Source: Psychrobacter immobilis
GTDB taxonomy: Bacteria; Pseudomonadota; Gammaproteobacteria; Pseudomonadales; Moraxellaceae
Assembly: GCA_904846265.1 (NCBI GenBank)
Contig: CAJHAA010000015.1
Span: 18,451-82,450, forward strand
Direction: 5' to 3'
DNA length: 64,000 bases
Shown: in pieces, positions 7,537-17,316 of the stretch
How positions within the stretch are numbered: the stretch's first letter is position 1
Layout: every line of letters starts with the position of its first letter
Made by a program: the position numbers and the translations under genes
Notes under the pieces: model-generated
What the model was told of the DNA's origin: nothing
Database searches by the model: none
The model's input: only the letters and a program-made list of their open reading frames with translations

Positions 7537-8940
7537 CTATGCCGCTAATTGTGACTGGGTATTGATAACGTCACGCACAAAGCTCGCAAACCCTTTAATA
7601 ATATCGTCTGTTGCTTGTCCGATACCTTGATGAATACTCATAAAATGAATAAAACCATGCGGCGCACCCAGAATGGTATGAGTCTCGACTGCTATACCAT
7701 GCACCTTTAATTGCTTTGCATAAGCAAATGCTTCATCACGTAATACGTCTAATTCTGCGGCGACAATATAAGTCGGGCATACTTTACTATTATCACCAAG
7801 CATCGGACAGTTAAGGATATGCTGGCGTGGCAAGGGGCTGTTATCTAAACAAGCAGCATCAAATACAGCCACATCGGCATGATCCAATAATAATCCCTCA
7901 CCATATAACTCCCAACTTGGATAATCCGTTTCGATATCCGTCACAGGATATAAAGGCATTTGTGCAAGCGGCTTTGGTAAGCGCTCTAATAAATCGAACA
8001 TTTTTTGACCTGTACTGCCCAGATCTGACCATGCGACTTGCGAGGGCGCAGTAAGTTGTTGGGCAATCAAAGTGGACAATCCGCCGCCAGCACTATCGCC
8101 TGCTAGCACGATTCGCGAGGGTAAAGCGCCTAAGGTATGGCAGTGCTCAGCCAGCCAAGCGTAGGCAGTGATACAGTCTTTTAATGCGGCTGGTGTTGGA
8201 TGCTCAGGTGCTAAGCGATAATCAACACTGACTATCGGCCAGCCCGTCTGCTCACAAACCGTGTGGCAAAATTCATGATGGGTATTGACATCACCAATAC
8301 AAAATCCACCCCCATGAAAATATAACAGTACTGTTTCATCAGAATTATGAGTATCCGCTTTTTTGAACCCTAAGCCATGAGAGCTCGCGTCTGATTGATA
8401 ACAGCGAATGGTCATATCGCCATCATCAGCGTTGGCAATCACTTTGTCTTCCCAATGCACAAGTTTCTGATTTTTTTTCGTAAATCGTTTCATGTTGCCG
8501 ATGACATTGTCACTTGTTTGCTGCCATACGTACGGCGCTTGCATCGCCACGGCGTCAGCGGCGAACCTTTCGCGCAGCTCATGCATTGGTGTCAGCTCAA
8601 GAGGCGTTTTAAGCTTACTATTCACAGCGAGAATCAAACGCAGGTGAGCATCGGCGTGCAGGTATTGTTTTGAGGTCGGTCCTTTTAAATACCCAACCAA
8701 GCTCTCTAATAGTGGCGTTGGCAGATAGCCGACTCCTTTCATGGCATAGTGCAAGGTATGCGGCTGGCAAGTCGTCAACGGGTTATAGCTAAGCACTTTT
8801 TGTTTGACGGTCAAACGATTCTCTTGAGTGCCATTTTCTTCTCTTATACCCTTATCTATACGATCTGTTGATGCGAGCTTTATCGTCATCAGCGCTTTAT
8901 TTAATAGCGCGTTGATTGATAACACGGTTGATTTAGACAT
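7537..8940 (-). CDS. Alpha/beta hydrolase, HSL-type esterase/lipase
   Basis: Serine esterase of the hormone-sensitive-lipase family (abhydrolase_3), 467 residues. The oxyanion-hole motif HGGG is at residues 209-212 and the nucleophile elbow GDSAGG at 281-286 (Ser283). VDYRLAPEHP at about 239-248 is typical of the family. The acid and histidine of the triad are likely in AAELDVLRDEA and GAPHGFIHF near the C terminus. The N-terminal 160 residues are longer than in bacterial minimal members and may form a cap region. No signal peptide is evident, so it is probably cytoplasmic. Likely substrates are short- to medium-chain esters. It faces the metallophosphoesterases convergently. Confidence 0.85.
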   Translation of the reverse strand: MSKSTVLSINALLNKALMTIKLASTDRIDKGIREENGTQENRLTVKQKVLSYNPLTTCQPHTLHYAMKGVGYLPTPLLESLVGYLKGPTSKQYLHADAHLRLILAVNSKLKTPLELTPMHELRERFAADAVAMQAPYVWQQTSDNVIGNMKRFTKKNQKLVHWEDKVIANADDGDMTIRCYQSDASSHGLGFKKADTHNSDETVLLYFHGGGFCIGDVNTHHEFCHTVCEQTGWPIVSVDYRLAPEHPTPAALKDCITAYAWLAEHCHTLGALPSRIVLAGDSAGGGLSTLIAQQLTAPSQVAWSDLGSTGQKMFDLLERLPKPLAQMPLYPVTDIETDYPSWELYGEGLLLDHADVAVFDAACLDNSPLPRQHILNCPMLGDNSKVCPTYIVAAELDVLRDEAFAYAKQLKVHGIAVETHTILGAPHGFIHFMSIHQGIGQATDDIIKGFASFVRDVINTQSQLAA

Positions 8941-9228
8941 AACACTTCTCGTTAAGGATTGTCAGTATGCGTTGTCATATATGAGCGTTCACTTTGACAT
9001 GAGCCATACTGTTTGTAGCAATAATAGAGTAATCAAAAATAAAGTTGAGTATTGTTTGGTAATGGCTTATGTACCAATGGTAAGTTTTTTGGAATAAGTA
9101 CTGCTTTCTTGTAGCTTGTGTTAACGAACATGGGTAGCCATTTACCACCTATAAAATTATGTTTTGAGCACTTTAGTCCAGATTTAGGCAATATTTGTTG
9201 TAAATTAGAAAAATTCCCTTGGCTTAGG

Positions 9229-9255
9229 CTTGAAATTTACCTTCATCACCTTTAT
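9229..9255 (+). promoter_or_regulatory. Sigma-32-like heat-shock promoter of grpE
   Basis: CTTGAAA at 9229-9235 matches the sigma-32 -35 element. A CACCTTTAT sequence at 9247-9255, after a spacer of about 11, is a loose match to the C-rich -10 element. It lies about 140 bp before grpE in a 454 bp gap (8941-9394) that otherwise holds the divergent start of the esterase gene and nothing else recognised. Confidence 0.5.
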
Positions 9256-9394
9256 CAAACAGCTAGTAGAAGGTACTCATAAAAACAATGTGTAAGACGG
9301 GTTAATTCCTTAATAAGAGCATAGTATCCCTAGCAAATAGTGAACTTGTTGCCTCTTATATAAATTGTCATTATTAAAATTCTAAGGAGCTATC

Positions 9395-9994
9395 ATGAGC
9401 GAGCAAAATACCAACCACGAATCGCCTGAGCAAAATGTGGCGCATGACAATATTGAACACAGTGACAGTATTTTAGAAGAAACTATGAAAGAGTTTGATC
9501 CAAAGCATAACTCAGGTGAAGAGATGACCATCGAAAATGAAATCGATCTCGACACCTTTAAAGCGCGTATCGCTGAGCTAGAAGGTGAAGTAAAGCAAGC
9601 TAAAGAAGTCACCGCCCGTGCCAATGCTGAAGCTTACAATGCACAAAAACGCATGGAGCAAGAGGCGGATAAGAGTAAGCGTTTTGCCTTGCAGAAATTT
9701 GCCAAAGAGCTATTAGAAGTGGTCGATAATTTAGAACGCGCCATTGAAAGCGCCCATGCCGATGACCCTGTTACAGAAGGGGTGAGACTAACGCACAAAG
9801 CGTTATTGGACGTATTAAATAAGAACGGCGTCGAAATGGTTGACCCACAAGGCGAGAAATTCAACGCGGATCTGCATGAAGCTGTCGGTATCGATGAAGA
9901 AGCGGAAGCTGATACTGTCGGTACTGTATTACAAAAAGGCTATAGCTTGAACGGTCGTTTATTACGCCCAGCCATGGTACGTGTTGGACAGTAG
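9395..9994 (+). CDS. grpE: GrpE, DnaK nucleotide exchange factor
   Basis: 199-residue GrpE cochaperone that accelerates ADP release from DnaK in the cytoplasm. The acidic, disordered N terminus (about 1-50) leads into a long coiled-coil helix (about 52-100), then the DNLERAIESA segment and the C-terminal beta domain with the family-typical NG(V/I)E..DP.G..F....HEA pattern and a closing R.L.RPAMV.V. ATG 9395 is preceded by AAGGAG. dnaK follows codirectionally after 192 bp with its own promoter; dnaJ is not adjacent. Confidence 0.96.
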   Translation: MSEQNTNHESPEQNVAHDNIEHSDSILEETMKEFDPKHNSGEEMTIENEIDLDTFKARIAELEGEVKQAKEVTARANAEAYNAQKRMEQEADKSKRFALQKFAKELLEVVDNLERAIESAHADDPVTEGVRLTHKALLDVLNKNGVEMVDPQGEKFNADLHEAVGIDEEAEADTVGTVLQKGYSLNGRLLRPAMVRVGQ

Positions 9995-10021
9995 TACTAA
10001 AAATTGGATTTTTAATGTGCT

Positions 10022-10047
10022 AAACCCTACTATTATTAAGGGTTTTC
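10022..10047 (+). terminator. Possible weak terminator or attenuator after grpE
   Basis: AAACCCT at 10022-10028 pairs with AGGGTTT at 10039-10045 across a 10-base AT loop, followed by only a short T run. It lies 27 bp after the grpE stop and before the dnaK promoter. Confidence 0.4.
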
Positions 10048-10088
10048 ACAAAAAGTCACACGAAAGACAAATTTTGCATCATGATTGA

Positions 10089-10119
10089 CTTGAAAAAATC
10101 CATAAGTAAACCGATATAT
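10089..10119 (+). promoter_or_regulatory. Sigma-32-like heat-shock promoter of dnaK
   Basis: CTTGAAAA at 10089-10096 and CCGATATAT at 10111-10119, separated by 14 bases, resemble the sigma-32 consensus CTTGAAA / CCCCATNT. It lies 67 bp upstream of the dnaK ATG, so dnaK can be induced separately from grpE. Confidence 0.55.
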
Positions 10120-10186
10120 ATAGCAACAAGAGATCAACCACGGTCTGAATAGATAAATACTTAAAACAAATTAGGAGCAAATAATT

Positions 10187-12130
10187 ATGGGTAAAGTAAT
10201 TGGTATTGATTTAGGTACGACTAACTCGTGTGTCGCAGTGATGGAAGGTGACAAAGTCAAAGTCATCGAAAATGCTGAAGGTACTCGTACAACGCCATCT
10301 ATCGTTGCTTATAAAAACGATGAAATTTTGGTGGGTCAGTCAGCCAAACGTCAAGCGGTCACCAATCCAAACAATACGTTGTTTGCGATTAAGCGTTTGA
10401 TTGGTCGTCGTTTTGATGACAAAGTCGTGCAAAAAGACATCGGCATGGTACCTTACAAAATCGCCAAAGCGGATAACGGTGATGCATGGGTAGAAATTAA
10501 CGGTAAAAAATTAGCACCACCACAGGTTTCTGCTGAAATCTTGAAAAAAATGAAAAAAACAGCAGAAGACTATCTTGGTGAAACTGTTACTGAAGCGGTT
10601 GTAACCGTACCAGCTTATTTTAATGACTCACAACGTCAAGCAACCAAAGACGCGGGTAAAATTGCGGGTCTTGATGTAAAACGTATCATCAACGAACCAA
10701 CAGCTGCGGCTCTTGCCTATGGTATGGACAAGAAGCAAGGCGATAGCACTGTTGCTGTTTATGACTTGGGTGGTGGTACTTTTGACGTATCAATCATCGA
10801 AATCGCTGACGTTGATGGCGAGCAGCAGTTTGAAGTTTTAGCAACCAATGGTGATACATTCCTTGGTGGTGAAGACTTTGACTCAGCATTGATTGATTAT
10901 TTGGTTGATGAGTTCAAAAAAGACCAAGATGTCAACTTGAAAGGTGACTCATTGGCGATGCAGCGTCTAAAAGAAGCGGCAGAAAAAGCGAAAATTGAGT
11001 TATCAAGTGCCCAAAGCACTGAAGTGAACTTGCCTTATATTACTGCAGACAGCAATGGTCCTAAGCATTTGGTGGTCACTATCAGTCGCTCAAAACTTGA
11101 GAGCTTAACTGAAGAGTTGGTACAACGTACCATGGGTCCTTGTAAGATTGCGCTTGAAGATGCTGGCATAAAAATTGGTGACATCGATGATGTTATCTTA
11201 GTTGGTGGTCAGACTCGTATGCCACTGGTACAGCAAAAAGTACAAGAGTTCTTCGGTCAGGAGCCACGTAAAGATGTGAACCCTGATGAAGCAGTAGCGG
11301 CAGGGGCTGCGATTCAAGGCGCGGTATTGTCTGGTGAAAAAACAGACGTATTGCTACTTGATGTGACGCCACTAACGCTTGGTATCGAAACGATGGGTGG
11401 TGTCATGACACCAGTTATTGAGAAAAACACCATGATTCCTACTAAGAAATCACAGGTATTCTCAACGGCGGAAGACAACCAACCAGCTGTGACCATCCAG
11501 GTTTATCAAGGTGAGCGTAAAATCGCTAACCAAAATAAACAGCTTGGTCGTTTTGATTTGACGGATATTCCACCAGCACCACGTGGTCTACCTCAAATTG
11601 AAGTTACTTTTGACATCAATGCTGACGGTATCATGAATATCTCAGCAACTGACAAAGGTACGGGTAAAGCGCAAAGCATCCAGATCAAAGCAGATTCTGG
11701 CTTGACGGATGAAGAAATCGAGCAAATGGTTCGTGATGCAGAAGCCAATGCTGCAGAAGACGAAAAATTCGCTAACTTAGCGCAAGTTCGTAACGAAGCA
11801 GATGGTCGTATTCATGCGGTACAAAAAGCGTTGAAAGACGCTGAAGATAAGGTAACTGCTGAAGAGAAATCAACAGTAGAAGCTGCTATCTCTGAGCTTG
11901 AAGCGGTAATGAAAGAAGATGATCATGATGACATCAAAGCCAAGCTTGAAGCATTAGACAATGCTTTCTTGCCAGTTAGTCAGAAGATTTATGCTGATGC
12001 AGGCGCAGGTAGCGAGGGCATGGATCCAAGCCAGTTCCAACAAGGCGCGGACAATGCAGCAGATAACAACCAAGCTGATGATGACGTCGTTGATGCTGAG
12101 TTTACTGAAGTAGACGAAGACAAAAAATAA
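10187..12130 (+). CDS. dnaK: DnaK, Hsp70 chaperone
   Basis: 647-residue cytoplasmic Hsp70 ATPase. The ATPase domain opens with [11 protein letters not shown] (residues 5-15) and contains [19 protein letters not shown], the [12 protein letters not shown] segment, the [10 protein letters not shown] phosphate loop and VGGQTRMP. The conserved linker region [16 protein letters not shown] leads to the substrate-binding domain and helical lid. The acidic C terminus ends in [10 protein letters not shown], a gammaproteobacterial-style tail. AGGAGC before ATG 10187 serves as ribosome binding site. It is regulated by the sigma-32-like promoter just upstream and closed by a strong terminator. Confidence 0.98.
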   Translation: MGKVIGIDLGTTNSCVAVMEGDKVKVIENAEGTRTTPSIVAYKNDEILVGQSAKRQAVTNPNNTLFAIKRLIGRRFDDKVVQKDIGMVPYKIAKADNGDAWVEINGKKLAPPQVSAEILKKMKKTAEDYLGETVTEAVVTVPAYFNDSQRQATKDAGKIAGLDVKRIINEPTAAALAYGMDKKQGDSTVAVYDLGGGTFDVSIIEIADVDGEQQFEVLATNGDTFLGGEDFDSALIDYLVDEFKKDQDVNLKGDSLAMQRLKEAAEKAKIELSSAQSTEVNLPYITADSNGPKHLVVTISRSKLESLTEELVQRTMGPCKIALEDAGIKIGDIDDVILVGGQTRMPLVQQKVQEFFGQEPRKDVNPDEAVAAGAAIQGAVLSGEKTDVLLLDVTPLTLGIETMGGVMTPVIEKNTMIPTKKSQVFSTAEDNQPAVTIQVYQGERKIANQNKQLGRFDLTDIPPAPRGLPQIEVTFDINADGIMNISATDKGTGKAQSIQIKADSGLTDEEIEQMVRDAEANAAEDEKFANLAQVRNEADGRIHAVQKALKDAEDKVTAEEKSTVEAAISELEAVMKEDDHDDIKAKLEALDNAFLPVSQKIYADAGAGSEGMDPSQFQQGADNAADNNQADDDVVDAEFTEVDEDKK

Positions 12131-12161
12131 TTGTGATTTAGTAACTAAACGCAGTTAAAAC

Positions 12162-12193
12162 AAAAAACGCATCCTTCGGGATGCGTTTTTTTA
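12162..12193 (+). terminator. Rho-independent terminator of dnaK
   Basis: AAAAAACGCATCC-TTCG-GGATGCGTTTTTTT: a perfect seven-pair GC-rich stem with a UUCG tetraloop flanked by A and T runs. It can work in both directions, serving dnaK and the convergent bioC. Confidence 0.92.
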
Positions 12194-12238
12194 TGGCTGT
12201 TATTTATAAGAAATATACTACCAGTCTATATCTTGTCT

Positions 12239-13075
12239 TCATGATTTAAAGGCACTCACTATCAGTACTTCATAAGTCAAATGAACGATAGGCTGACCGG
12301 CGTCATCTTGCGCCGAAAAATGTTGCCAATAATCAGACTCAAACTGTTGCAAGCGTGCCTTGGTCCACATAAAGGGCTGGGTGCTGTTGGCTTTTACTTG
12401 CGTCTGATTGGTCGATACGCCCGTCAACTTCATATGTTTTAGGATGGCGTAAGGACTGGCAAACGGTAACTCGAAACGCTCAGTGGACAGTTCAATTTTC
12501 TCAAAACCCGCACTGATCAGTGCCAGTCGCCACTCAATGATATCTGGGTAATAGAGTCCTTGACCGGTCAAACTTTTAATTTGCAAAAAGTTATTTGGCG
12601 TAAAAGTGTTAAACAGCAGTTGACCTCCAGCTCGCAAAAGCATTGCTGATTGCGCAACAAAGTTTAAGGGGTCATCAAACCACTGCACAGCATTGGCACT
12701 GATTATTAAGCTATGCTCATCCTCAAAGTCCATCGTTTCAGCATCGCCAATTGCTATGTCAGCATTGGGCAATATGGACTGTAAAGTAGCCGCTTGTTCA
12801 GCGCATAATTCATTGATTAGCCAATATTGACTTTGAATGTGTGCTTCGAGTAGGCGCGTCATTTGACCGGTTCCTGCACCGACTTCAAGCACACTGTCGT
12901 GTTCAGTGTGAGTGAGTTTGTCTATTAAATATTGACAGACTTGCTGCTGAACATTGGCATGCTGATCATAGTCGCCGGCATTGGCAAAATGACGAGCGAT
13001 AGTTTGTTTTCTGGTGCTAAAGTTATCAGGCGTGGCGAGTGTTTTCATACGGTTTATTATATCCAAGTGAGCCAA
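12239..13075 (-). CDS. bioC: BioC, malonyl-ACP O-methyltransferase
   Basis: 278-residue class I SAM-dependent methyltransferase. VLEVGAGTGQMTRLL at about residues 60-74 is the SAM-binding glycine-rich motif I. The segment SANAVQWFDDP in the middle matches BioC-type proteins (..NLALQWC.D). BioC methylates malonyl-ACP to start pimelate synthesis for biotin. It lies 47 bp downstream of bioF on the same strand, which supports the assignment over a generic methyltransferase. bioA, bioB and bioD are not in the window. Confidence 0.85.
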   Translation of the reverse strand: MAHLDIINRMKTLATPDNFSTRKQTIARHFANAGDYDQHANVQQQVCQYLIDKLTHTEHDSVLEVGAGTGQMTRLLEAHIQSQYWLINELCAEQAATLQSILPNADIAIGDAETMDFEDEHSLIISANAVQWFDDPLNFVAQSAMLLRAGGQLLFNTFTPNNFLQIKSLTGQGLYYPDIIEWRLALISAGFEKIELSTERFELPFASPYAILKHMKLTGVSTNQTQVKANSTQPFMWTKARLQQFESDYWQHFSAQDDAGQPIVHLTYEVLIVSAFKS

Positions 13076-13122
13076 TTATCAATCGATAGCAGGACTGACG
13101 TCGCTGATGTCTAACAACAGAT

Positions 13123-14355
13123 TTATAATTGTTGTATCAATTGTTCGCAGTCTTCATCTGTCAGCTTGGCGTTCATGACCAAACGGATACGAGCGGTGTT
13201 TGCAGGCACAGTGGGTGGCCTAATAGGCAGGGCGTAAAAACCTCCTGCTTGCAATTGTTGTGCTTTGGCAAGCGTGCTGGCATTGTCACCCAAGATGTAA
13301 GGCACAATCGGTGATTCATAGTGTGGATGCTGGGTGTTCTGGGACACACGGTATCTTGGGTCGATGGCTTGACTAAGCTTGGTAGACAACCGCGCTAAAT
13401 GCGCCCGTTGATTATTTAGCATTGGCATTTTTGCTAAAATAAATCGCGTCCATGCGTGATTGATAGGGGGTAGTGCAGTACTAAAAATTAGTGGACGCAT
13501 GCGGTTAATTAGCCATTGCTTGACGACATCATCGCACATGATATAAGCACCCACCGAGGCAAACGCTTTGCCAAAAGTACCGACCAAATAGTCAATATCA
13601 GCCAATGTCTGCGTTTCTTCCGCTAGCCCCAATCCTGTATGACCTAATACACCGATGGCATGAGCCTCATCGACATACAGTTCGATACGAGCATCGCTAC
13701 CTTTTAATTGTACCAGTTGACATAAATCCGCACGATCACCATCCATACTAAAGATGCTCTCAGTGACAATAATGATGCGCTCAATGTCTGGCGCTGCTTG
13801 CTCAATAAACATAGCCAAATGTTCATAATCATTGTGACGATAACGACGATAGCTGACCAGTTTGCTTTGGCTCAAACGCAACCCATCGATAATGCTGGCG
13901 TGTACCAGTTTGTCAGCTAAGATCAGTGTTTTGACTGGCAAGGCTGTGAGGGCTGGCAATATACCAAGATTGGCATGATAGCCGCTATTCAATACCAATA
14001 CCGATTTTGAGGCAGAGATATCACGTTTGCCGACAGCGGTTTGATACCATTCCTGCAGCTCAGACTCTAGCGCTTGTAGCTGTGCATCATTTCCAGTGAG
14101 CAAGCGTGAGGACGTCGCACTCATCTTAGGCATTTGTGCGACTGATAGCAGTGTTAGTTGACTGAGAAATTCGTTTTGTAATTCGGTGTCGCCGCCTAAG
14201 CCCAGATAATCGTTACTGGCGATATTGAGTAAGGTTTTACCACCGCTAATAACGTATCGCCCATGATGATGGAGATTGGGTAATTGACGGTATTGTTGGG
14301 TGGCTTTGAGTACTGTAAGCGCTTCTTGTAGGCGGCTAGTTATACGTCCAGTCAT
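13123..14355 (-). CDS. bioF: BioF, 8-amino-7-oxononanoate synthase
   Basis: PLP-dependent alpha-oxoamine synthase that condenses pimeloyl-ACP with alanine in biotin synthesis. Visible features are SNDYLGLGG near the N terminus, NSGYHANLG, ESIFSMDGD, the DEAHAIGVLG aspartate region and VGTFGKAFASVG, which holds the PLP lysine. ATG 14355 is preferred: it begins MTGRITSRLQEAL and is preceded by AAGG. The open frame continues 36 codons upstream to 14463 but that part is not family-like. It forms an operon with bioC. Confidence 0.92.
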   Translation of the reverse strand: MTGRITSRLQEALTVLKATQQYRQLPNLHHHGRYVISGGKTLLNIASNDYLGLGGDTELQNEFLSQLTLLSVAQMPKMSATSSRLLTGNDAQLQALESELQEWYQTAVGKRDISASKSVLVLNSGYHANLGILPALTALPVKTLILADKLVHASIIDGLRLSQSKLVSYRRYRHNDYEHLAMFIEQAAPDIERIIIVTESIFSMDGDRADLCQLVQLKGSDARIELYVDEAHAIGVLGHTGLGLAEETQTLADIDYLVGTFGKAFASVGAYIMCDDVVKQWLINRMRPLIFSTALPPINHAWTRFILAKMPMLNNQRAHLARLSTKLSQAIDPRYRVSQNTQHPHYESPIVPYILGDNASTLAKAQQLQAGGFYALPIRPPTVPANTARIRLVMNAKLTDEDCEQLIQQL

Positions 14356-14662
14356 TATTTTTACCTTAAAATATTCGGTATCTCTTATTGTTTTATGTTT
14401 ATTTCTGCGAGAAAGGCGATGAAATGAGTAGGGATTATTGCATAAACTCAGTGGTTGTAACAAAAGATTTCATATCTTTGCCTTTGTAACCCAAGCACTG
14501 ATAAATACTTGCAAATCTTAACTCTCATACCATCAAACACTGACAGACGACTTGAAATAGTTTGTTACTATATACCCATCGTTAGCAAACAAGGCGATAG
14601 GGCTATAAAAGCCAATATAAATAGATAACTTGTTTGTCCAAATTGATTTTAAGGAGCTAATA

Positions 14663-15208
14663 ATGAAAACTCTACAAAAAACGCTACTTGCACTAGCAGC
14701 TGGTTCTTTGTTAACTGTTGGCGCACAGGCCGCTACTTCTTATAGCAACGGTTACACTGGTCAGCCGTATGTCGGCGTCAAAGTCGGTCAGTTTGATCTA
14801 GATATTGACAATGCAGATGATCCAACTGCTTATGGTGTCTACGGTGGTTATAACTTCGATCAAAACTTCGGTGTCGAAGCAGAGTATGTAGGTTCAGATG
14901 ATGCTGATTACAGAAACGGTGATCTTGATGCCAAAACTTATGGCGCGTACGGTACTGCACGCTACCAGTTCCCAAACACTGGCTTATACGCCAAAGGTAA
15001 GCTAGGGGTTGCTAAAACTGAAGTAGAAGGTGATTACACCGTTGGCCCAGTCAAAGTTTCGAACTCTAGCAGCGACACAGGTCTTGCTGGTGGTGTAGGT
15101 CTTGGTTACTCAGTGAATCCTAACTTTGGTGTCGAAGCTGAATACTCAATGATGGACAGTGATGTCGATGCCAAACTACTTACTGTTGGCGCTCAGTTGA
15201 AGTTCTAA
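14663..15208 (+). CDS. Outer-membrane beta-barrel protein (tandem copy 1)
   Basis: A 181-residue OmpA/OmpX-like porin-family barrel. Signal peptide at 1-23 (MKTLQKT..LLALAAGS..GAQA, cleavage after AQA), then alternating short beta strands (QPYVGVKVGQFDL, YGVYGGYNF, FGVEAEYVGS, YGAYGTARYQF, LYAKGKLGVAKTE, LAGGVGLGYSVN, FGVEAEYSMM) and a terminal LKF, the C-terminal phenylalanine signal for BAM insertion. ATG 14663 has AAGGAG upstream; an in-frame GTT/TTG-side extension to 14630 is not needed. It heads a row of three closely related genes. Confidence 0.88.
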   Translation: MKTLQKTLLALAAGSLLTVGAQAATSYSNGYTGQPYVGVKVGQFDLDIDNADDPTAYGVYGGYNFDQNFGVEAEYVGSDDADYRNGDLDAKTYGAYGTARYQFPNTGLYAKGKLGVAKTEVEGDYTVGPVKVSNSSSDTGLAGGVGLGYSVNPNFGVEAEYSMMDSDVDAKLLTVGAQLKF

Positions 15209-15319
15209 AGCCAAAACGATTTATCAGCTAAACGAGTGAGAGAAGATGGCAATAATAATCTTTTCTCATCCAGATACTTTATAGACAAATAATTAAAAAT
15301 ATAACCCTAGGGGAATACT

Positions 15320-15862
15320 ATGAAAACTTTACAAAAAACGTTACTTGCATTAGCAGCTGGTTCTTTATTAAGCATGGGTGCACAAGCCGCCGTATCTTAT
15401 GGCAACGGTTACACTGGTCAGCCATACGTTGGTGTAAAAGTCGGTCAGTTTGACCTAGATGTAAACGGTGCTGACAAGCCAACTGCTTATGGTGTCTATG
15501 GTGGTTACAACTTTGATCCTAACTTTGGTATCGAAGCAGAATATGTAGGTTCAGGCGATGCCGATTATTATAACGGTGATATCGATGCCAAGAGCTATGG
15601 CGCGTATGGTACTTATCGTTATCAGTTCCCAAATACTGCGCTATATGCCAAAGGTAAGCTGGGTGTTGCTAAGACTGAAATCGAAGGTAACTATATCGTT
15701 GAAGACTCTAATAGAAAAACCATTTCTAACGATGATACCAGCCTTGCAGGTGGTGTAGGCCTTGGTTATTCGGTTAACCCAAACTTCAGTGTCGAAGCTG
15801 AATATGACATGTTAGGTAGCGACGCAGATCTAATGACTGTTGGTGCTCAGCTAAAATTCTAA
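15320..15862 (+). CDS. Outer-membrane beta-barrel protein (tandem copy 2)
   Basis: 180-residue paralogue of the gene at 14663-15208, clearly similar at the DNA level through the signal peptide and the first strands (MKTLQKTLLALAAGSLL, GQPYVGVKVGQFDLD). It has the same AQA cleavage site, the same strand pattern and a terminal AQLKF. The most divergent part is the loop around residues 125-145 (IVEDSNRKTISND). A strong terminator follows. The recent duplication suggests dosage or loop-variant selection; the function (small porin or adhesin) is not known. Confidence 0.88.
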   Translation: MKTLQKTLLALAAGSLLSMGAQAAVSYGNGYTGQPYVGVKVGQFDLDVNGADKPTAYGVYGGYNFDPNFGIEAEYVGSGDADYYNGDIDAKSYGAYGTYRYQFPNTALYAKGKLGVAKTEIEGNYIVEDSNRKTISNDDTSLAGGVGLGYSVNPNFSVEAEYDMLGSDADLMTVGAQLKF

Positions 15863-15887
15863 GTTTTTGATTAGCAGTATGATAACT

Positions 15888-15918
15888 AAAAAACGCACCT
15901 CGAAGGGTGCGTTTTTTT
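15888..15918 (+). terminator. Rho-independent terminator after barrel copy 2
   Basis: AAAAAACGCACCT-CGA-AGGGTGCGTTTTTTT: GC-rich stem with flanking A and T runs, 25 bp after the stop codon. Confidence 0.9.
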
Positions 15919-16071
15919 GTACGATAAAAAGCACTGTAAGCGTCATTAAAAAAGAGTGCATTTGAAATAATGTTCTGTTAATATCTCGAATTCGACAATA
16001 GTTCAGCTAACTTATATGCTCTGTTATTTTCATTCAGATGGTATTTTTAGTTTTATTTAACAGGAAGATAT

Positions 16072-16620
16072 ATGAATACTTTACAAAAAGCTTTGATCGC
16101 CCTATCAGTTGGCTCTTTATTGAGTGTCAGCGCGCAAGCGGCAGTTAACTATGCAGGTCAGCCGTATGTTGGCGTAAAAGCTGGTAAGTTAATGGTAGAT
16201 GCTGATGGTCTAGATGATCCTACTGCTTATGGTATTTATGCTGGTTATAACTTTGATCCTAACTTTGGTGCTGAAGTTGAATATGTAGGCTCTAGTGACA
16301 CTGATGTTGATACAGGTACCAGACTTCTTAAGGGTGAATATGACCTTAAAACTTATGGTGCTTACGGTACTTACCGTTATCAATTCCCTAATACTGGTTT
16401 ATATGCCAAAGGTAAGTTAGGGTTTGCTAAAGCTGAGATTGATGCGTCTTTAAGTGACGTACTTGGAAACACTGTTAGTGAAAGCGATAGCGATAGTGGT
16501 GTTGCTGGTGGTATTGGTTTGGGTTACAACTTTAATCCTAGCATGAGCGTCGAAGCTGAATATGATTATGTTGCTGAAGATATTACTCTATTGACTTTAG
16601 GTGCTCACATTAAGTTTTAA
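16072..16620 (+). CDS. Outer-membrane beta-barrel protein (tandem copy 3)
   Basis: 182-residue third member of the tandem family, more diverged than copies 1 and 2. Signal peptide MNTLQKALIALSVGS with an AQA cleavage site near residue 23; strands GQPYVGVKAGKL, YGIYAGYNF, FGAEVEYVGS, YGAYGTYRYQF, LYAKGKLGFAKAE; terminal HIKF for outer-membrane insertion. It has its own upstream region and AGGAAG ribosome binding site and its own terminator, so it is probably a separate transcription unit. Confidence 0.88.
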   Translation: MNTLQKALIALSVGSLLSVSAQAAVNYAGQPYVGVKAGKLMVDADGLDDPTAYGIYAGYNFDPNFGAEVEYVGSSDTDVDTGTRLLKGEYDLKTYGAYGTYRYQFPNTGLYAKGKLGFAKAEIDASLSDVLGNTVSESDSDSGVAGGIGLGYNFNPSMSVEAEYDYVAEDITLLTLGAHIKF

Positions 16621-16641
16621 TAAGTTGATTAAAGAAAAGAG

Positions 16642-16669
16642 AAACGATCGCTTTGGCGGTCGTTTTTTT
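16642..16669 (+). terminator. Rho-independent terminator after barrel copy 3
   Basis: AACGATCGC-TTT-GGCGGTCGTTTTTTT hairpin with T run, 22 bp after the stop codon. Confidence 0.88.
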
Positions 16670-16803
16670 ATGCTCTAAGTTTAATATGTGTTTCTCATAT
16701 TTTTCGAAGTACACACATCATATATTGATGATTTTTAAGAAATTATTAATACTAAAAATGTGCTACATTAAAAGTTAGAATGATAAAGATAGGGAATGTA
16801 GTG

Positions 16804-17301
16804 ATGATGGAGATGCTGTGGCTGATTGAACCTTGGCACTGGTTAGTCTTAGGTTTTATATTGCTGATCATTGAGATGTTTGTGCCGACATTCGCCAGCC
16901 TTTGGTTTGGTGCCGCTGCCATCATCGTTGCCGCGCTTTCGTGGCTATTGCCTATTTCTGTCTCTGTGCAAATTATTATTTGGTTGGTGCTTTCTGCCAT
17001 ATTCTTGCTGGCATGGTTCAAGTTTATTAGACCCTTATCAGTAGATCGCACCAAAGCAGGCTTGGGTGGTAGTGTTATCGTTGGTGAAACTGGCATGATT
17101 ATCGTCCAGCCGCAGCCAGATAGAGCGGGCACCGTCAGATTCAGTGTTCCTATTGTTGGGGCAGCGGAGTGGATGTGCCGCACTACGGGTGAGCCGGTGG
17201 CGGTCGGCGATCGAGTGGTGGTGACCGATATTGTCGGTAATGAGCTGATTGTGAGCAGTATGAAATCGCAGGCAGCGATTAATAAAGAGATGCAATTATA
17301 A
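16804..17301 (+). CDS. NfeD-family membrane protein
   Basis: About 165 residues. Three N-terminal membrane helices (about 10-27, 32-50, 55-75) are followed by a C-terminal OB-fold-like NfeD domain (about 85-150; GETGMIIVQPQPDRAGTVRFSVPIVG.. region in two strands, then VAVGDRVVVTDIVGNELIV). The frame begins upstream at 16780, but AGGGA at 16791-16795 fits a start at ATG 16804. NfeD1b-type proteins partner stomatin-like proteins, and the SPFH gene follows after only 15 bp. Confidence 0.86.
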   Translation: MMEMLWLIEPWHWLVLGFILLIIEMFVPTFASLWFGAAAIIVAALSWLLPISVSVQIIIWLVLSAIFLLAWFKFIRPLSVDRTKAGLGGSVIVGETGMIIVQPQPDRAGTVRFSVPIVGAAEWMCRTTGEPVAVGDRVVVTDIVGNELIVSSMKSQAAINKEMQL

Positions 17302-17316
17302 TAATAGGGAAGAATT

